The position numbers and the translations under genes were made by a program. From Saururus chinensis (Eukaryota; Streptophyta; Magnoliopsida; Piperales; Saururaceae), in the NCBI GenBank assembly GCA_035235625.1, contig CP141144.1, positions 15,807,014 to 15,871,013 of the forward strand: a DNA stretch of 64,000 nt, given 5' to 3'. Below, one piece after another: positions 23,430 through 35,241 of the stretch; the first letter of the stretch is position 1, and each line of letters begins with the position of its first letter. The notes below the pieces were generated by a model. The model did no database searches. It saw only the letters and a list, made by a program, of their open reading frames with translations, and was not told the DNA's origin.

Positions 23430-24375
23430 AGCGAGTTAACTTGGAATTCATACATTGACACAAGCAATCTAATCACATTCCTTGCATCTTCTCGCATGTT
23501 TTTGATATGTTTGCGGGAAAATGGGGTTAACTCTTCCATCATATTTTGTCTGTTTGTCCGATGTTTTTCAAATAATGTCATCGTGTGCTTCCTCGTGTGC
23601 TCAATTAACTGAGTGAGACATCGATGTGGCTTTTTTGCACATTGCATTTGCACTTTTAGACCTATTTGCACTAAGGGTCCCATATCTTTTCCCTGGAAAT
23701 GAGACATTAGCCCAGTGCTCCGAACCTATCTTATTTAGCCAAGCATATACTTTCGGATTATGTTCTTTAATATTGTTCATTGTTTCATCATACACATTAT
23801 GTCTGAAAGTTTTGATTGCAACACGGAGCTGGTTCTTTAGGTAGTTGTCCTTGAATCTATCCAACATATTTGCTGCCATGTGACAGATGCAATATCTGTG
23901 GTGTGTAGATGGGGAAAACTACTTAATAGTGTTTGCCAATCCCTTCTGTCTATGAGAAACGATTATATCCAACTCGACTGGAGGATCAGAGAATAGATGA
24001 TTTCTAAGCAACTCAAGAAACTAGCACCATGTTTTCTCGCACTTGTTCTCAACAACTGCAAATGCAACGCACACAATATTATTGTTCCCGTCCGGTGCAG
24101 TTGCTATCAATAGTTGTCCAGGATACTTTCTTTTCAAGAAAGTTGTATATACCATTAGCAATGGACTTAGTGTTGTTCTAAAAGCTCTCGCAACGGGGCC
24201 AAACATCCAAAATACTCTTTTGAATTGTACCCACCTATAGGTCTGGGAATATCACATGATCTCACTGGAACAACTACACTTCCCAGATTTATATATTCTA
24301 TCTGCCTTCCATAAGTAGGAAGTATGCGGTAGGATTCGTCTGGGTCCCCATCTATTAAATCAGCCAGTGCTTTAC
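23430..24375 (-). pseudogene. MULE transposase catalytic domain
   Basis: Reading leftward: GKALADLIDGDPDESYRILP, then SVVVPVRSCDIPRPIG, then FLKRKYPGQLLIATAPDGNN and VAFAVVENKCEKTWCWF-type sequence. Next come SHRQKGLANTIK, a stop, FSPSTHHRYCICHMAANM and WLNKIGSEHWANVSFPGKRY. These are the ordered signatures of the MULE domain, including the DGNNN and H..YC.xH blocks. At least one in-frame TAG and a frame change make it non-functional. Confidence 0.85.
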
Positions 24376-24622
24376 CTGCATGACCGAATACAATTTAGTA
24401 AAAGTTATACGACAATGGCTTACATCGTGTTCCCGAGCACACGACATTGTTTGTATTCATATGATCGAAATACATGCACGATGACTGATTGTGTTCATGT
24501 TAACACGTGTGTGAGTGCAAAATGTGACTGTAGTATAAGCGTGTAAATGATAACACTCTAGACTAACATATCGTGACACTAAATCAATACTTCGATTATT
24601 CTCATGCTTTACCTATGCACCA

Positions 24623-25434
24623 TCATTTCTTGTAGTTCACAGTTATGCCCCAGTGCTTCGAAATATAACTTGCTATGCTCTTAGGTGTAATGTCCACTGA
24701 GTCTTTAAACAAACCATAACATTTTCTGGCAATCCAAATATGCAATGCTAGGGGATGGTCAGTTGACTTCCTTTGGGTTCCACATGAATGATTCAGCACT
24801 AACCTTGTGACAATTACGTGATCTCCTATATTTGAAGCTCTTATGTACCAGTTACAAGAATGATTGGAGCACTTTGCGGCGTATGTATTCCGGTTTTCAT
24901 CTACAACATGGTATATGAAATTCGCCTTTATTGCTAAGTTGAGCAAGACCTCTTGAAATGCAACATGCTTAGAAAATGTGCACCCAATCGAGGAGCTCCT
25001 GGTAATCCTTAGCTTGCAAACTGCCCATCATTAGCTAACCTTCACCAATATTCGGTTACAACATGTTCAAATCATCGACTGTATCCCAATCTGCCTCCAT
25101 CTCAACGTCGACGTTAATGGGAACCTCACTATTTCCAAATTCTTCATGGTCAAACATACTTTCTATGCCAACTATATCATTATCATATCACTGATCCTCA
25201 CCCTACATATTTTCAACTTCTTCGCCATTTTGACCATCGTAATTGCAAGGGTTGCTTGGAGGTTTGTAGTTATCAAATGAAGTCCTTGTCCCACCCATCG
25301 TTGGCGACAATTCCTCTCATCTATTATGATTGACTTATATTTCAGGTTATGTACTCGTTGGATTGCTGAAATAAGATTGACATGGATTTGTTGAGGGCAA
25401 GTTTCCCGGTTCTCCCAATCTGCATTGCACATTA
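24623..25434 (-). pseudogene. MULE transposase N-terminal DNA-binding region
   Basis: A 107-residue frame (24623-24946) has the DBD_Tnp_Mut pattern: AIKANFIYHVVDENRNTYAAK, then CSNHSCNWYIRAS and HIWIARKCYGLFKDSVDITP. Upstream, broken frames carry an acidic linker (FDHEEFGNSEVPINVDVEME). The outer solo LTR inserted at 25435, within or next to this exon. Confidence 0.75.
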
Positions 25435-26184
25435 TGTAACACCCCGCTTTTCTAATTACATTTAGCCATCGGGGTTAAAAGTAATTAGATAACCTTTCAA
25501 TGAGTCTTAGAGGGGTTTAAAGGCTGAAACCTCTGTATATGAGTAGAGCTTAAAGAAACGAGCGTAACGAATCAATGAACTCTCAAAACGGAGGTCAAGA
25601 CCATAAGTTATGACCTCAAAAAATGTGCAATATAGGTGGAACCCACTTGAAAATAGTGGGATATATTGCTTTAAGTGGGTTAGTATTGAAGGGCTCATTG
25701 ATACGAGTCCAATGGTACCAAGAACGCACGAATCCAAATTCGGGGTAGAAAGATACACGTGTTTGAAGAAAGAAGAAAAAAATAAGAGAAAAATAAATAA
25801 AAAAGAGGCGTGTATGCGACAGACACACATGCGGCATGCGCGAATGGTGAGTAATGGCGTGCGCCGCCATTTCTAGCAGCACTGCATGTTTTTGGCTCGG
25901 CTCGGGCCTATTTATACCCCGTTTTCAGCTATTTTTCAAACGGAACTTCATTTCCTCCGTTTCTGGGCGTTTTGAGTTCGATTAAGGCCGTTCAAGAGGC
26001 GTTCTTAAGTAAGTCAAGTGTGCTCTACGCAATGGAGGGGTCCTTTCTTTAAGTTGGAGACCATATAAGGATGAAATACCCAAGAGAATGAGAGGTTATG
26101 CTCGTGTCCTCGAGCACCGACAAACTTCTTTTTCTCCGTTTCTGAGCATCTTAACTCCAATTTAGTTTGTTCAAGAGGTGTTCT

Positions 26185-28245
26185 TGTAACGACCCGTTTT
26201 TTGGTTATGCTTAACCCGGGAGGGTTAAGGGTAAATCGGTAATTTGATATTAATATTAAGGGTTTTTATTAGATGAAATACTCATAGCCAGGTAGAGCTT
26301 GGCATAACGAGCATAACGATTCAAAGAACGCGCGAAACAGAGGTTGGGATCGAAAATTACGACATTTGAGAAACGTGCTTTATAGGCGGGACCCACTTGG
26401 AAATAGTATGATTTGCTACTTTAAGTGGTGTGGTATCGAAGGGTTCGTCGATACGAGTCCAACGGTACCTAGAACGCGTGAATCCAAATCCGGGGTAGGG
26501 AGATACGCGCGTTTGAAGTTTGAAAGAAGAAAATAAATAAAATATATATATAAAAAAGGTGCACGGCGCGCTACTGGCGCACCGCGGAACCGCGGGCACC
26601 GCGGAACCACGGGCGCGACCCGCACTGTGTGCGGCTCAGTGGGCGCCGCCGGTTTTGGCAGTGCGGCGCCACGGTTTTGGTGCGGCTCGGGGCCTATATA
26701 AACCCCATTTTTCCCCTTTTCGAAACCAGAACTTCTCTACCCCCGTTTCTGACCGTTCTGAGGCCGATTAAGGCCGTTCAAGACCCGTTTCCTACTAAAT
26801 CAAGCATATTCTATGCAATGGAGGGGTCCTTTCTTTGAGTTGGAGTCCGTATAAGGAGGAAAATGCCCCAAGACAAGAGGAGGTTATGCCCGCTACCTTC
26901 GAGCATCAACCGCCTTCGTTTTCTCTGTTTCTGGCCATCCTAACTCTGATTTAGTAAATTCAAGAGGTGTTCTTAACTAAATTGAGTATGTTCTACGCGA
27001 TGGAGGGTTCCATTTTCTAAGTTGGCAATCGTATGAAGAGGAAACGCCCCAAGACAAGGAGAGGTTCTACCCGTACCAACCAACTTTGTTTTCTCTGTTT
27101 CTGGCCACCCCCAACTCCGATTTAGTCGATTCAAGAACCATTCTTGACTAAATCGAAGGTGTTCTATGCGATGGTGGGTTCCATTTTCTAAGCTGACAAT
27201 CTTATAAGGAGGAAATGCCCTGAGATTAAGCAAGGCCCTGCCTGAACACCGAAATAAGAAAAAGACACCCGAAGTAAGACGAGGTTCTATCCATAGATAC
27301 TGATGCTATATGGGTTATGATAGAAGTAAGCATTTCTGATCTTCCGTACAGCATGTGCTAAGTTATGATGTGTGTTATGCTACGATTTATATATGTCATG
27401 CTATGTGCCTATATACTATGCTATGTACCTATATGCCATGTTATGTGCCTATATACTATGCTATGTGCCTATATGCCATGCTATGTGCCTATATACTATG
27501 CTATGTGCCTATATGCCATGCTATGTGCCTATATACTATGCTATGTGCCTATATGCCATGCTATGTGCCTATATGCTATGCTATGTACCTATATGCCATG
27601 CTATGTGCCTATATGCTATGCTATGTGCCTATATACTATGCTATGTGCCTAGATGCCATGATGTATACTCATATGACGTGTGTGGTCTCACTCTAGGGTA
27701 GAGCGAGACGTGTAATTTGTGTTCTCGGTCTCGGCTCAGTGATAGAGCGAGACGTGTATGTGTAGTTTTGATCCCGCTCGGTGGTAGAGCGAGATGTACG
27801 TTTTTGGTTTATTAATTTTCGCTTGACTCCGATATATGACGAGTTTTTGTATACTCCGACTAAATATTCGGAGGTATATATTTTATACGTTTGATTTTGT
27901 GATGCTTGTTGTATGTAGTAGCCATTAGGCAGAACTACGTTCGGATCCGATCGTATTGGAATAATATCTAATACGTACGTAGGCAACCAACGGCAAGGCA
28001 ACGTTGGCCCGATCCAAATTATTATAATAATATGTTTTATTCTGTTTTACACGCAACGAACTATGAAGCTTCGTTGTGTGTACGTGTTCGTTACAACCTA
28101 AGTCTACGTACGAGGAAGCCTTAAAGCTCCGTAGTGCATAGACGAACGTTGTACCTCTCGCACTCAGACGATGATTCCTGGCTCAAGGAAAGAGAAAATT
28201 TCCTATTAGTGATGTTGTGGGCCCGGCTCGGGTTGGGTCGTTACA
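26185..28245 (+). mobile_element. solo LTR, family 2 (inner)
   Basis: 2061 bp, TGTAACGACCC...GGGTCGTTACA flanked by exact GTTCT duplications (26180-26184 and 28246-28250). It is the same family as the LTR it interrupts (shared ATACGAGTCCAA.GGTACC and GAATCCAAATCCGGGGTAG). A TATA box, CTATATAAAC, lies at about 26694. Confidence 0.9.
27401..27660. repeat. 20-bp minisatellite
   Basis: Thirteen consecutive 20-bp units of CTATGTGCCTATATACTATG or the alternate ending GCCATG, partly alternating as a 40-bp higher unit. All three plus-strand frames stay open because of the repeat. Confidence 0.95.
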
Positions 28246-28250
28246 GTTCT

Positions 28251-29408
28251 TGACTAAATCGAGTGTGTTCTACGAAATGGAGGGGTCTGTTCTCTAAGTT
28301 GATGACCATATGAGAGAGAAACCCCCCAAAGAAAGAAGAGGCCCTGCCCGTCGTCCCCGAGCACCAAAGAAAGAAAAATGGTCCAAGAGCAAGAGGGGAT
28401 TCTATCTGTAGTTGCCAAGCCACAACAAGAAAAGTGGTCCAAAGTAGGGGAGGCTCTGCCCTCTACCAAAGGGACCACAATGTGTGAGGAACATCCCCGA
28501 GTAGGGGACGTCTGTCAGCCACCCACGAGCACAGAAAATGAGAAGAGTCTCCAGGAAGAGGAGTGTTTGTGCATCGTATTTCGGTGCAAGGCGATGAGCG
28601 TATGGATGCTAGAAGGGGCTCTCTATCTATTGTCTTCGGATTTGAAGGGGAGGATGCCCAGAAAGAACGAGTAACCCTGAATGCCACTACCTTGCGAGAC
28701 ATCAGGGGAGTAAGCGTTGCTAGTCTCCTATTTAAATTATAGAGCTGCATGTGCTAAATCAGGATGTGTGCTATGCTTTGATCCTTTGTGTTCTGATCTG
28801 CTATGCTTTGATGTGACTTGTTATGTTTCGTCTCGCTCTAGGGTAGAGCGAGATGTGTGGTGTGTGTTGTTCGGTCTCAGCTCAGTGATAGAGCAAGACA
28901 TGTGTATGTGCTAGATCCGCTTTGGGGCAGAGTGAGGCATGTGGTGGTCGTGTGGTACTCTACTCTATAATAGTGTGAGATGTGTATTGCCGGTGTTTTA
29001 TTGGTTTCTATATAACTCTGATTGAATATTAGTATATACGTATTTTAACGTATATAATTTTGTGATGCCTGATGCATGTAGTAGCGGTTAGGCAGAACTA
29101 CATTCAGATCTGATCGTATTGGAATATTATTCAATACATACGTAGGCAACCAACAACAAGGCAACGTTGGCTCCATCCAAATTAATTATAATAATAAGTT
29201 TTATTCTGATTTACACGCGACAAGCTATGAAGCTTCGTTGTGTATATATGATCGTTACAACCTGAGTCTACATATAAGGAAGCCTTGAAGCTCCATAGTG
29301 CGTAGATGAACGTTGTACCTCTCGCACACAGATGAGGATTCCTAGCCTAAGGAAAGAAAAAATTTTATTAGAGATTTTGTTGACCTCGGCTCGGGTCGGG
29401 GCATTACA
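28251..29408 (+). repeat. 3' part of the outer solo LTR
   Basis: It resumes the outer LTR after the inner insertion and includes TAGAGCGAGA-type short repeats (28840-28900). It ends GGGTCGGGGCATTACA. It has no gene. Confidence 0.8.
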
Positions 29409-29726
29409 CATTATCATGTTAAAAAAATGCGACATGAGTTGACATCGTGTATTTGGTTGACACGCTTACAATTCAAAACGTGTTATTGAAACGATGACAT
29501 GAATGCATGTCGTGTTATTATAACTACACTGCAACTCATAATTGATATATCGCATGTGCATGTCGTATAATTACTAATGTGATATATTACACGCCGTGTT
29601 TCTTGCTTCACACGATATGATTTTTACTGAACACGATATGGTCGATATCGTGGTCTCGAGTTCACAAAAATGTCCAATTGCATATAATATAAAGATTCAT
29701 TGTTACCTGACAGTTTCAAATGTGAA

Positions 29727-30199
29727 CTATGTTTTTTTGAATATGGAATTCAATTCGATATTAGAGCTGGGATGAGCCATTATGACCAGTGATTTAGTTC
29801 TATTGACTGTCCGGTTCCTTTCTACAGATGGTGATGGTGATTTATCACCATTGTCAGGCTCTTGTATCTCGTCATACAATGATAACACCTCCTTATTCAC
29901 CTTCTTATACATGGAGAACACTGATTGGATGACCTCATCGTCTTGTAATTCATATATCATGGATGATTGTGAGGATAAAATTAAATACTTCAAACTGACA
30001 TTATCATTGACAGAAAGTCATGCTTTGACTTGCCCCAACAGCTCACCGATGGATGAATGTTCATCAACTGTGCCATTCCACCAATATACATGTCATCATT
30101 GCCTACCTTTCCTTTATAATGGAGGCAACTACCGATCCTATCCATGATTTGTGTAAAAGAAGGATCGATTCTGCAAAATGCAATCTTTGGAGCACTCAC
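29727..30199 (-). pseudogene. MULE transposase N-terminal PB1-like exon, frameshifted
   Basis: Two overlapping frames form one protein block: IAFCRIDPSFTQIMDRIG and on to a stop at 29990, then SLKYLILSSQSSMIYELQDD and EEVLSLYDEIQEP-like sequence. The pattern (SLKYL, then a dot-like DDEVIQ helix) fits the PB1/ubiquitin-like N-terminus common in plant MuDR proteins. A one-base shift near 29995 separates the parts. Confidence 0.55.
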
Positions 30200-30249
30200 A
30201 CAGCGTCTGCAGTGTCAAAAAATATTTTTTTCTTGTTCATCGACGCTTG

Positions 30250-30443
30250 CCAGGGAGTCACCACTAGTCACCTCTCACCGGTGACTTTCATTCACTACCG
30301 TGTTCCGGTGTTCATTCATTACTCTCTACTTTAAAACATATGATATTGTGGAAACCTAATGGTAATTTTGTCCATAAACAAGTTATATGGCATTTTCATT
30401 TAAAATCCAAGGCAATATGTAAAAAACTCAATAACTAATACGC
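30250..30443. other. MULE end region
   Basis: It has CACCGGTGA and GTGTTCCGGTGTTC words and then AT-rich sequence. A matching inverted terminal repeat on the far side was not found by eye. Confidence 0.35.
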
Positions 30444-30740
30444 TACTTACTACTTAAGCACAAAAGTATGAAGTACCATTAATTTAATTTTTGAAGTTCA
30501 TTGTGTCAAATAAAAGTTTAGAAAATACAAATATTGGTGAACTTACCAATATGTTTCCCATTTAAGAAAGCATGAATCCCATGACCCGATGTGTTCACCC
30601 TCAAAAGCAAATTTTTTCCATATGAAGAAGTGTCATTGGCACTGAAATTCACACTGTCAACCATCAACCATCACAAAGAGAACATTTGGGAGAACAATTC
30701 TAACAAAAATATGCAAAGTACCTATACATATTATATATAT
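30444..30740 (-). pseudogene. inverted, internally deleted copy of part of the beta-galactosidase gene
   Basis: On the minus strand it matches intron 1 from about 146, all 107 bp of exon 2 (30547-30653 against 230-336), and intron 2 to about 402. It then jumps directly to the 3' flank at about 2018-2075. Both break edges carry AAATTAA, so the missing 1.6 kb was probably lost by microhomology deletion. Exon 2 still has its splice signals but no partners. Confidence 0.88.
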
Positions 30741-30832
30741 ATACAAAGTACCTATACATATTATATATATATATATATGCAAAGTACCTATACATATTAT
30801 ATATATATATATATATACAAAGTAAAACAGAA
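30714..30832. repeat. tandem TA-rich repeat expanded from beta-galactosidase intron 1
   Basis: Three to four copies of CAAAGTACCTATACATATTA followed by variable (TA)n. The single-copy source is at about 146-176 in the parent intron. Confidence 0.82.
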
Positions 30833-31639
30833 ACAAATGTCGCTCTCAACAGAGCATCAGACGTCCAGTGCTCTATACAGCACACAGACAACATCCCGTA
30901 GGATAAACACCATGGCAAGACATGAGAAAAGCTCAGCCGACTCTATCGGCTAGCCCAAATACAGAACTTAATCTGTCGAACCCTCAGGTCTCAAACTCAC
31001 AACGCTATCATTAGTTGTGCTTATAATTCAAGTTTGAATTAAGTACATTATGCAGTATAATTATGCCACACAAACTCACAGTCCTCGACTGATCAAACCG
31101 AAGCTGAGCCCGATCGAAACCCTAGTCCGTCAAGGCAGCATACTTCACTTACCCGTCCACATCATGGACAAAACTCATCGTACATCAAACCCTTACAGTC
31201 TTACATACTTCGCCATCCATCTTATGGCCAAATCATCTTACACTAACATCATCAAATGAAACTTTTTAGAGCCAACCCAGTTGTCGCCCTCTTACTTATA
31301 TCTCACTTATTATACTTACTTTTCACTTCATAATCTGTACGTTATGCTTGTACAATTATGCACACTCTTACTGTCTGACAATCACCCAACATACAATCCA
31401 ACCCAAACCGATCCATTCTAATCCTTGCCCGTCATACTCATATCCTCTTACATCTGTCAAACGCTTACACATCCATATCCAAATCTAGACAAAACCTCTG
31501 TCACCTCTTACTGTCCATCGCCCATACTTCTGCCCACATACACTTACACATATCCATAGCATAGGCAAATAGCCATCATACATACATATGTCTATCACAC
31601 ATACATATAACATACACATACGGTCATACATACGTAACT

Positions 31640-31990
31640 TATAAACACGCTCACTAGCCATCACTAGTGCATGCATACATACGTCAAACATACACGCTAG
31701 CCATCACTAGCACATGCATACATATGTCAGACATACACGCTAGCCATCACAAGCACATCCATAATCCATACATACTCCAAACATGCACGCTAGCCATCAC
31801 TAGCACATGCATAATCCAAACATACTTCAAACATGCACGCTAGCCATCACTAGCACGTGCATACATACATCAGACATACACTCTAGCCATCACTAGCACA
31901 TACTCAATCAACATACGAAACTTACCAACAAACACGCTAGTCATCACTAGCACATACTTACATCCAACATACTTACAGCCAACATGCATG
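31640..31990. repeat. minisatellite, about 40-bp CTAGCCATCACTAGCACATG units
   Basis: About eight degenerate units of CACGCTAGCCATCACTAGCA plus CATGCATACATACGTCA-type spacers. The same array occurs in copy B at 42720-42990. Confidence 0.85.
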
Positions 31991-32847
31991 TCATATGTAT
32001 TTCAACATACTATATAATCATGCTTACATGTACATCATGCAATCAGATCGTTACTTAACATCCAAAGCATGGAATCATACAATCCTAGCATGCTGCTACT
32101 CATTCAAAGCATGCTATCATGAAATTATGAGTTCAAAGCTCTCCTACCTCGTAATCATGACATTTGATGGTGAGCACACGATGGTGGCGGCGTCGGCGGC
32201 GGAGTTGGCGGTCAAAACCGTTGCCTAGATGAGAGAGCTGCTGTCCCGAGGGTTTTAGGAAGTGCTGGAAACAATAACGGCCAAACAGGGTGTCAGAAAT
32301 CAATGCGGCAAAACCCGCGATCCACGGTAGCACACTAGGGCGGCCGGGAGAAATGTCGTGCCAACATAAGTGGCGGTGCGACCAAATGTCGGGGGTGTAC
32401 TCACTGAAGATCGACCGGTGGCTAAGATGTACTCAGCCGGCCATAAGACATCAAAATCGGCCGTGGACAACACCCAACGGCAACAATTTCGCATCAACAT
32501 GGGCCCACATAAGGGTGGAGAGCATGGGGCAACGCTCGAGGACGGAGGAGAGGTGAAGGAGGACTCTAATGTCAACTCCACTCTGTGGCAAAGCCAACCA
32601 ATGGTCAGGCGGTGCGAATGCAGCTCCTAAACCCACAAGCACACACGTGGCCACATGCACACGCGACCCAAAGGGGCGGGGGAGAGGGCTGAAAGGAGGC
32701 GACTCAAGGCCCACAAAAGCCAACAGGGCCAAGGCCCTATCTGTGGCCAATCAAAGCAGCGACATCGCTGATAGCCACCCACAACCAAAACCCATGGTGC
32801 GGGCGGCTGTGCATCTCGCACGATATAGGGCAAATGACAAGCGGCCC

Positions 32848-34267
32848 TGATCGTTTATAATTAAACCCTTTGCAAGTGTACAAGGTAATTGTACTAGGAT
32901 AAGTATTTAAGGGTTGTCGAACCTCAGGGATGGATGAGTTATTACTAAATCTAAAGAGGAATTTGCTGATTTAAAAACTAAAATCAACTTAAACTTTAAT
33001 TAAGTAAAGGAATGAAATCAACTAGTTTAAAATAAGAGATTAATTTGATGGAAATTACTTAGGAAATTGAATTCACTATAGAACCATAACAATTCCTTAA
33101 CTTTTAATCTAAATCTAGTGTAAACATGAACAAGTATTCTCAGCTACAAGCTAGAATTACTTCAAAAAGAATCATTAATTAACTTCCATGGCATGAACTA
33201 TCTTCGACAATAGCACGGATCATCTACACTAAACTAGCTATAGGCATGACCCGTCTAATCTTAGTATAACTCATCCAAGTCATTAATTATCTGAACATTA
33301 AAACTATTGTATGACCATCTCATCTAAATCACAGAAATTAGAATTGATGCAAATATCAAAACCATATCAATCTATCATCTACAAGACAATAAATCAATAT
33401 AGACTTGAATAAACATTAAAAGCTCTTCCATTAAAAAGGAAATCCATATCATACAATTGTCATCATTCACAACTGAGATCTAAATTAAAAAGAAAAGAAA
33501 CTGAAACTTATCTATAGCTTCATCAACTCCTAAGTAAAAGAATAATCTAGCCTTCCATTGTAGAAGAAAGCACTTGAATCTCCATTAGAAGCTTTGAATT
33601 CTCTTCCATCTTCTTCTTCCTTTTTCTCTGAAGAAAATCTACTGGAATCCCCTAATTCTAAGCCAAATATGTCTTTTTATAGGCATAAGTTCCGTAGGAA
33701 GAAGTCCAATATGAAAAGGATTGGAATTTGGGTCAAACAAGGAAACTGCACGTTATGCCGATCGATCGCCCTGCATGCCGGATCGATCTGCTACATTGTA
33801 TTTTCATTTGAATTCACGTTATCCCGATCGATCGGTAAGTAACCCCGATCGATCGGCTACAGTGTTTCTGTTTTACCGGACTGTTCATATTCTGTTCATT
33901 AAGCTTTCCTTCGTGTCCATATTAATTTCTAACTTGTTTATAACTCCGAAAAGTTGTCCAAATCACTTTAAAGCATGTGAAGACTATTTTCAAGCATTTC
34001 AAGCATCGTCCAAGTACTTCTATAAGCGCACTTTACCTACAAAACATAAAATACCATACTTTAGACATGTAAAATATAATTAAAATTCCAACTTTGTTTA
34101 AATACACATCTAAACTACTAATAACTACAAAATTATTAATAATTAAACTAAAATATTAATATTTATCTTAATCTAAATAAACTATAATTATCTCTAAATT
34201 AACCTAATCTATACTAGCAAATAAGGTAAAAAGGCATATAAAATAGATATAGATTTCATACTTATCA
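32848..34267 (-). mobile_element. solo LTR, family 3
   Basis: 1420 bp with exact GGCCC duplications (32843-32847 and 34268-34272). On the minus strand it starts TGATAAGTATG, ends ACGATCA and has a TATA box CCTATAAAAAGAC near 33675, which sets the orientation. Copy B has the unoccupied site at about 43830-43845 (AAGCAGCCCATTCCGGGCGG), which confirms both borders. Confidence 0.92.
33757..33862. repeat. paired CGATCGATCGG palindromes (family 3 LTR)
   Basis: GCCGATCGATCGCCC, CGGATCGATCTGC, CCCGATCGATCGGTA and CCCGATCGATCGGCTACA form two spaced pairs. The order and spacing resemble 15198-15296 in the family 1 LTR on the opposite strand. Confidence 0.8.
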
Positions 34268-35241
34268 GGCCCATTCCGAGCGGAAGAATAATCGGGCCAA
34301 GTGGGGCTGACCCTCACTATCGCCGAGCCGGGGCAGAGCCTACGATGGCCAAATGGCCCACGGCTCGCCGATGCCAATGACCCGAGACACACCCAAAGCG
34401 TCTAATCAGGCGGAGCAAGGCAATAGGGGCGAGGCAGGGTCAAAAACGGCAAACCCCTACCGATACCGGGTCAAGGTAGGCTGGACGGAGTCCTACCGGT
34501 GGCCAGACGATGACCAAAAACATACCGGCGTCCAAAAAATCCCACGGACAGTGAGATGGAAATGTAACCAAAACCCGACCAAAGTGCCGGTAGCACACCA
34601 TGGAGCTCAGAAAGTATGGCAGCGGCTCTAGCCAGCGCCTATGGGTTCCTAGCGACCAACTAAACATAAGTCTAGTTGAGAGCGGCCGCAAATGATGTCA
34701 AAATCGTACACCTACAGTTCAAAAACAGGATTGAAGGAGAGAAAAACCCGAAGAAAAGTTCGGTACCTCGTGGAGGAGCAAAGAGGCCGTGGTGGCGGTC
34801 ATAGCCGGTACCTACTGACTCGTGTGGGTGAGGCAAAGCAGATCCTGATAAGAACTGCTAGAATCCGATGACGGAGGAGGGAGAACGGAGCGACCGAAAT
34901 CAAGCTCGGGTTCTCACAAAATGTCATTGGACGTCGTCTTTTTTTCTGGATGTCGGTTCTGTGAAAACCGATGGGTGGAAATATTTATATAGTTATTTTT
35001 TTTAATTTTTACATCTACATCCCTAACACGCGCTCGCCTACCAGTTATGCATTGTAGCTCCAAAATTTGTGTCGTAAGCACGCAGCGAGGCCCGCGGCCT
35101 GCAACTAAGCCCCACACCCGACTCTAAGAGTATAAATACACAAATATGAATACACTGAAGTGTCACATTTTCCTGCCAAAAATGACCAGAAAAATAGCAG
35201 GAAAATCCCATAAAATCGTAGAAAAATCAGGGACCTTACAT

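Larger units (their letters stand above)
25435..29408 (+). mobile_element. solo LTR, family 2 (outer), interrupted
   Basis: TGTAACACCCC...GGGGCATTACA flanked by exact CATTA duplications (25430-25434 and 29409-29413). Subtracting the inner insertion and its 5-bp duplication leaves 1908 bp. A TATA-like TTTATA lies at about 25911. It inserted into the MULE, and no coding or second LTR is present. Confidence 0.88.
22800..30250 (-). mobile_element. Mutator-like element (MULE), decayed and split by nested solo LTRs
   Basis: MuDR-type transposase exons lie in order on the minus strand: an N-terminal PB1-like part (29727-30199), a linker and DBD_Tnp_Mut part (24623-25434), the catalytic MULE domain (23430-24375), a SWIM zinc finger (23170-23222), and a C-terminal knuckle (about 22880-22920). 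The outer solo LTR (25435-29408) separates the first two. In-frame stops (for example just before FSPSTHHRYC near 23922) and frameshifts show it is dead. Terminal inverted repeats were not identified, so the limits are approximate. Confidence 0.8.
30833..35241 (-). repeat. long repeat, copy A (LTR-like), interrupted
   Basis: From 30833 to about 34530 it aligns, apart from one insertion, with 41905-44082 in the same orientation. It continues to 35241, where the minus strand begins TGTAAGGTCCC and has a TATA box (TTTATACTC at about 35130). This looks like an LTR start on the minus strand. The left end is truncated. The frames inside are low-confidence and not conserved between copies, so no gene is called. 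Confidence 0.6.

Noticed and set aside
27355..27701. Cys/Tyr-rich frames in all three plus-strand phases
   Set aside because: 20-bp minisatellite inside a solo LTR.
32290..32850. Several overlapping frames of 80-100 residues
   Set aside because: They lie in the GC-rich part of a long repeat; the second copy at 43289-43721 does not preserve the same frames, so no coding selection is visible.
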